A DNA stretch of 8,517 nt from an uncultured bacterium (GTDB lineage: Bacteria > Desulfobacterota > Binatia > HRBIN30): assembly GCA_937975525.1 (NCBI GenBank), contig CALJUJ010000691.1:1-8517 (forward strand). The letters are read 5' to 3'. This document shows, piece by piece, positions 6,041 through 8,517 of this stretch (position 1 is its first letter; every line of letters starts with the position of its first letter). The notes beneath the pieces are model-generated. The model had not been told where the DNA came from. It saw only the letters and a list, made by a program, of their open reading frames with translations, and did no database searches. The position numbers and the translations under genes were made by a program.

Positions 6041-8517
6041 ATGCCCCGCGCCGAGGCGACTCTCTTTCCGGACCTGCCGCCGACGGCCCATCGCGCGAAG
6101 ATCACGCCCAAGATCACGCCGATGATGGAGCAGTACCTGCGCGCCAAGCAGGAGAACCCGGACGCCATTCTCTTCTTCCGCCTCGGCGACTTCTACGAGA
6201 TGTTCTTCGAGGACGCCGAGCAGGCGGCGCCCATCCTCGACGTCGCGCTCACCAGCCGCAGCAAGAAGGGCGAGGCGCCGATCCCGATGTGTGGCGTTCC
6301 CTATCATTCCGTCCAGCCGTACATCCGCAAGTTGCTGGCGGCGGGCTTGAAGGTTGCGATCTGCGATCAGGTGCAGGACGCGGCCGAGGCCAAGGGTCTC
6401 GTCGAACGTGCGATCGTTCGCGTCGTCACCCCGGGCACCGTCACCGAGGAGGAGTGCCTCGATCCCAATGCACCGAACTTCCTCACGGCCGTCGTCGGCG
6501 GCGACGCGATCGGCCTGGCCGCCGTCGATCTCTCCACCGGCGAGCTGCGGATCGTCCGGGTCGCGGATCGCGGCGCTCTCGTCGACGAGCTGGGCCGCCT
6601 CGGGCCGCGCGAGATTCTCGTCGGTAGCGACGACGCCGTCGCCGAGGACGTCCGCACGGCCCTTCCCGACCTCCTGGTGAGCGTCGTCGACGGCGAGTCC
6701 TATTGCGCCGCCGCCGCCGTCGAGTGGCTGGCGGAGGCGCACGCCGACGTCGAGCCCGCCACGCTTCCCGCGGAAGGACTGCGCGCCGTCGGCGCCGCGC
6801 TCGCCTACCTGCGGCGCACGCACCGCGCGAGTCTCGCCCACCTGCGTGCGCCGGCCGTGCAGGGACGATCGGATCGGCTGCATCTCGACGAGGCGACGCG
6901 CCGCAATCTCGAGCTGCTCGCGACCAGCCGCGGCGAACGGCGAGGCTCGCTCGCATGGGTGCTCGACGAAACCCGCACCGCCATGGGAGGCCGCCTGCTA
7001 CGTGAGTGGATCCTCGCCCCACTCGCCGACCTGGCGGCGATCGGCCGACGCCTCGACGCCGTCGAGTGTCTGCGGGACGATCTCGTCGGCCGCGGCCGGA
7101 TCGCCGACGACCTGGGGGCCATCGGCGACCTCGAGCGCCTGACCAGCCGCCTCGCCGCGGGCCGCGTTCAGCCGCGCGACCTCGATCACCTGGCGGTCAC
7201 CCTCGGCCACGTCGCGGCTTTGTGCGGCCACCTCGAGGGCGTCGAAGACGAGGAGCTGCGCGCTTGTGCCGCGGCTCTCGACCCGATGCCCGACGTCGCC
7301 GAGGTGATCGCGCGTACGCTCGTCGACGAGCCGCCGGCGACCATCGCCAAGGGCGGCGTGATCCGCGGCGGCTTCGATGCGACGGTCGACGAGCTGCGCG
7401 GGTTGTCGCGCAGCGGCAAGGACACGATCGGCAAGCTCGAGGCACACGAGCGTGCCCGCACCGGCATCCAATCCCTCAAGGTTCGCTACAACAAGGTGTT
7501 CGGCTACTACATCGAGGTCACCAAGCCGAATCTCCATCTGGTGCCCGACGACTACCGGCGCAAGCAGACCACGGCCAACGCCGAGCGCTTCGTCACCGCC
7601 GAGCTGCAGGAGTACGAAGCCAAGGTGGTCGGCGCAGAGGAGCGCCTGCACGCGCTCGAGCAACAGATCTTCGAGGATCTCGTCGCCACCGTCGCCGCGC
7701 AGCAGGCGCGGCTGAACCGCACCGCGGCGGCTCTCGCCCGCCTCGACGTCTTCACCAGCCTCGCCACCACCGCCGAGAAGAACCGCTACGTGCGGCCGCG
7801 CCTCACGCGCGACCGACGCATCGTGCTCCGCGAAGGGCGCCATCCCGTAGTGGAGCGAATGGCCGGCCGCGGGGGCTTCGTCCCCAACGACTGCGTGCTC
7901 GATCCCGATGCGGAGCAGATCCTGACGATCACCGGTCCGAACATGGCCGGCAAGTCGACCTACCTGCGCCAGGTCGCGCTGATCGCCCTCATGGCCCAGA
8001 TCGGCAGCTTCGTTCCCGCGAGCGAAGCCGAGATCGGCATGATCGATCGCCTGTTCACGCGCGTCGGCGCGTCCGACAACCTCGCCGGCGGCGAGTCGAC
8101 GTTCATGGTCGAGATGAAGGAGACCGCCGGCATCCTGCGCCACCTGACGAATCGCAGCCTCGTCATCCTCGACGAGATCGGCCGCGGTACGAGCACCTTC
8201 GACGGTATCTCGATCGCGTGGGCCGTCGCCGAGCACTTGCACGCCACGCCGCTGCGGCCGCTGGTGCTGTTCGCGACGCACTACCACGAGCTCACCGACC
8301 TCGCGCGCACGCTCGACCGCGTCGCCAACCACTCCGTCGCCGTGCGCGAGTGGAAGGGCGAGGTCGTCTTTCTGCGCCGCATCGTTGCCGGGCCCGCGAG
8401 CCAGAGCTACGGCATCCAGGTCGCGCAGCTCGCCGGCGTACCCGCGGAGGTCATCGCTCGCGCCAAGCAGATCCTCGCCAACCTCGAGCGTGGCGAGCTC
8501 GACGATGCGGGGCGACC
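6041..8517 (+). CDS. mutS: DNA mismatch repair protein MutS, 3'-partial
   Basis: Recognises base mismatches and small loops in DNA and, as an ATPase clamp, recruits MutL. The frame is uninterrupted for 825 codons to the window edge; bacterial MutS is usually about 850-900 residues, so only the C-terminal tail is missing. Domains in order: mismatch-binding domain with TPMMEQYL (26-33) and GDFYEMF (49-55), where Phe51 and Glu53 are the Phe-x-Glu that wedges at the mismatch; connector; core starting around LDEATRRNLEL (282-292); clamp and core with YNKVFGYYIEVTKPNL (483-498); ATPase with Walker A GPNMAGKST (632-640), SDNLAGGESTFMVEM, Walker B LVILDEIGRGTSTFDG (Asp711, Glu712) and FATHYHEL (744-751). 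The Phe-x-Glu marks it as MutS1, not MutS2. The start at 6041 gives about 20 residues before the conserved region, a usual amount, though the ribosome-binding site is weak. No mutL is in view. Confidence 0.97.
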   Translation, partial: MPRAEATLFPDLPPTAHRAKITPKITPMMEQYLRAKQENPDAILFFRLGDFYEMFFEDAEQAAPILDVALTSRSKKGEAPIPMCGVPYHSVQPYIRKLLAAGLKVAICDQVQDAAEAKGLVERAIVRVVTPGTVTEEECLDPNAPNFLTAVVGGDAIGLAAVDLSTGELRIVRVADRGALVDELGRLGPREILVGSDDAVAEDVRTALPDLLVSVVDGESYCAAAAVEWLAEAHADVEPATLPAEGLRAVGAALAYLRRTHRASLAHLRAPAVQGRSDRLHLDEATRRNLELLATSRGERRGSLAWVLDETRTAMGGRLLREWILAPLADLAAIGRRLDAVECLRDDLVGRGRIADDLGAIGDLERLTSRLAAGRVQPRDLDHLAVTLGHVAALCGHLEGVEDEELRACAAALDPMPDVAEVIARTLVDEPPATIAKGGVIRGGFDATVDELRGLSRSGKDTIGKLEAHERARTGIQSLKVRYNKVFGYYIEVTKPNLHLVPDDYRRKQTTANAERFVTAELQEYEAKVVGAEERLHALEQQIFEDLVATVAAQQARLNRTAAALARLDVFTSLATTAEKNRYVRPRLTRDRRIVLREGRHPVVERMAGRGGFVPNDCVLDPDAEQILTITGPNMAGKSTYLRQVALIALMAQIGSFVPASEAEIGMIDRLFTRVGASDNLAGGESTFMVEMKETAGILRHLTNRSLVILDEIGRGTSTFDGISIAWAVAEHLHATPLRPLVLFATHYHELTDLARTLDRVANHSVAVREWKGEVVFLRRIVAGPASQSYGIQVAQLAGVPAEVIARAKQILANLERGELDDAGR

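Noticed and set aside
5932..6042. Longer N-terminus for the phosphatidyltransferase, from ATG at 6042 on the minus strand (the CATG there gives an ATG on both strands)
   Set aside because: The extra residues are Gly/Pro/Ser-rich, not family-like, and would place the start inside mutS.
6998..8332. Minus-strand open frame of 444 codons, and the overlapping one at 5201-6883
   Set aside because: Both run antisense to mutS, whose frame is unbroken with all family motifs. The 5201-6883 frame also spans two other genes and a promoter region.

Overview
The window is a high-GC stretch, strongly biased to G or C at third codon positions, from a Gram-negative bacterium. The diderm assignment rests on a periplasmic LolA-like domain and a predicted outer-membrane beta-barrel with a C-terminal Phe. 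The gene content would fit a deltaproteobacterial-type lineage (Myxococcota, Desulfobacterota, Binatota or similar), but nothing in the sequence fixes the taxon. I see no phage, insertion sequence, CRISPR, rRNA or tRNA signals. There is no gene-free stretch longer than about 110 bases.

Layout, left to right. Positions 1-2775 (+) hold an RND/MMPL-type inner-membrane transporter whose 5' end lies outside the window. It is joined in frame to a periplasmic 'outer membrane lipoprotein-sorting protein' (LolA-like) domain. Positions 2772-4115 (+) encode a beta-barrel-like outer-membrane protein that overlaps the previous gene by four bases (GTGA). Together these look like one exporter with a part in each compartment: inner-membrane pump, periplasmic lipid-handling domain and outer-membrane barrel. 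After a 68-base gap comes a small hypC-family hydrogenase chaperone (4184-4417, +). After 22 more bases comes a DusC-like tRNA-dihydrouridine synthase (4440-5453, +).

The right third has a gene on the minus strand for a CDP-alcohol phosphatidyltransferase (5344-5931), convergent with dusC and overlapping its 3' end by 110 bases. A 109-base divergent intergenic region with one short hairpin separates it from mutS (6041 to the right edge, +). mutS is open to the end of the window and lacks only its C-terminal tail.

The housekeeping genes (dusC, phosphatidyltransferase, mutS) are ordinary. The points worth a second look are: the transporter/LolA-like fusion, which still carries what looks like an internal ribosome-binding site, start and signal peptide; the coupled barrel gene of unassigned family; the hypC gene with no other hydrogenase genes in view; the dusC tail that reads antisense through the end of its neighbour; and a perfect 15-base tandem duplication at the start codon of the phosphatidyltransferase.
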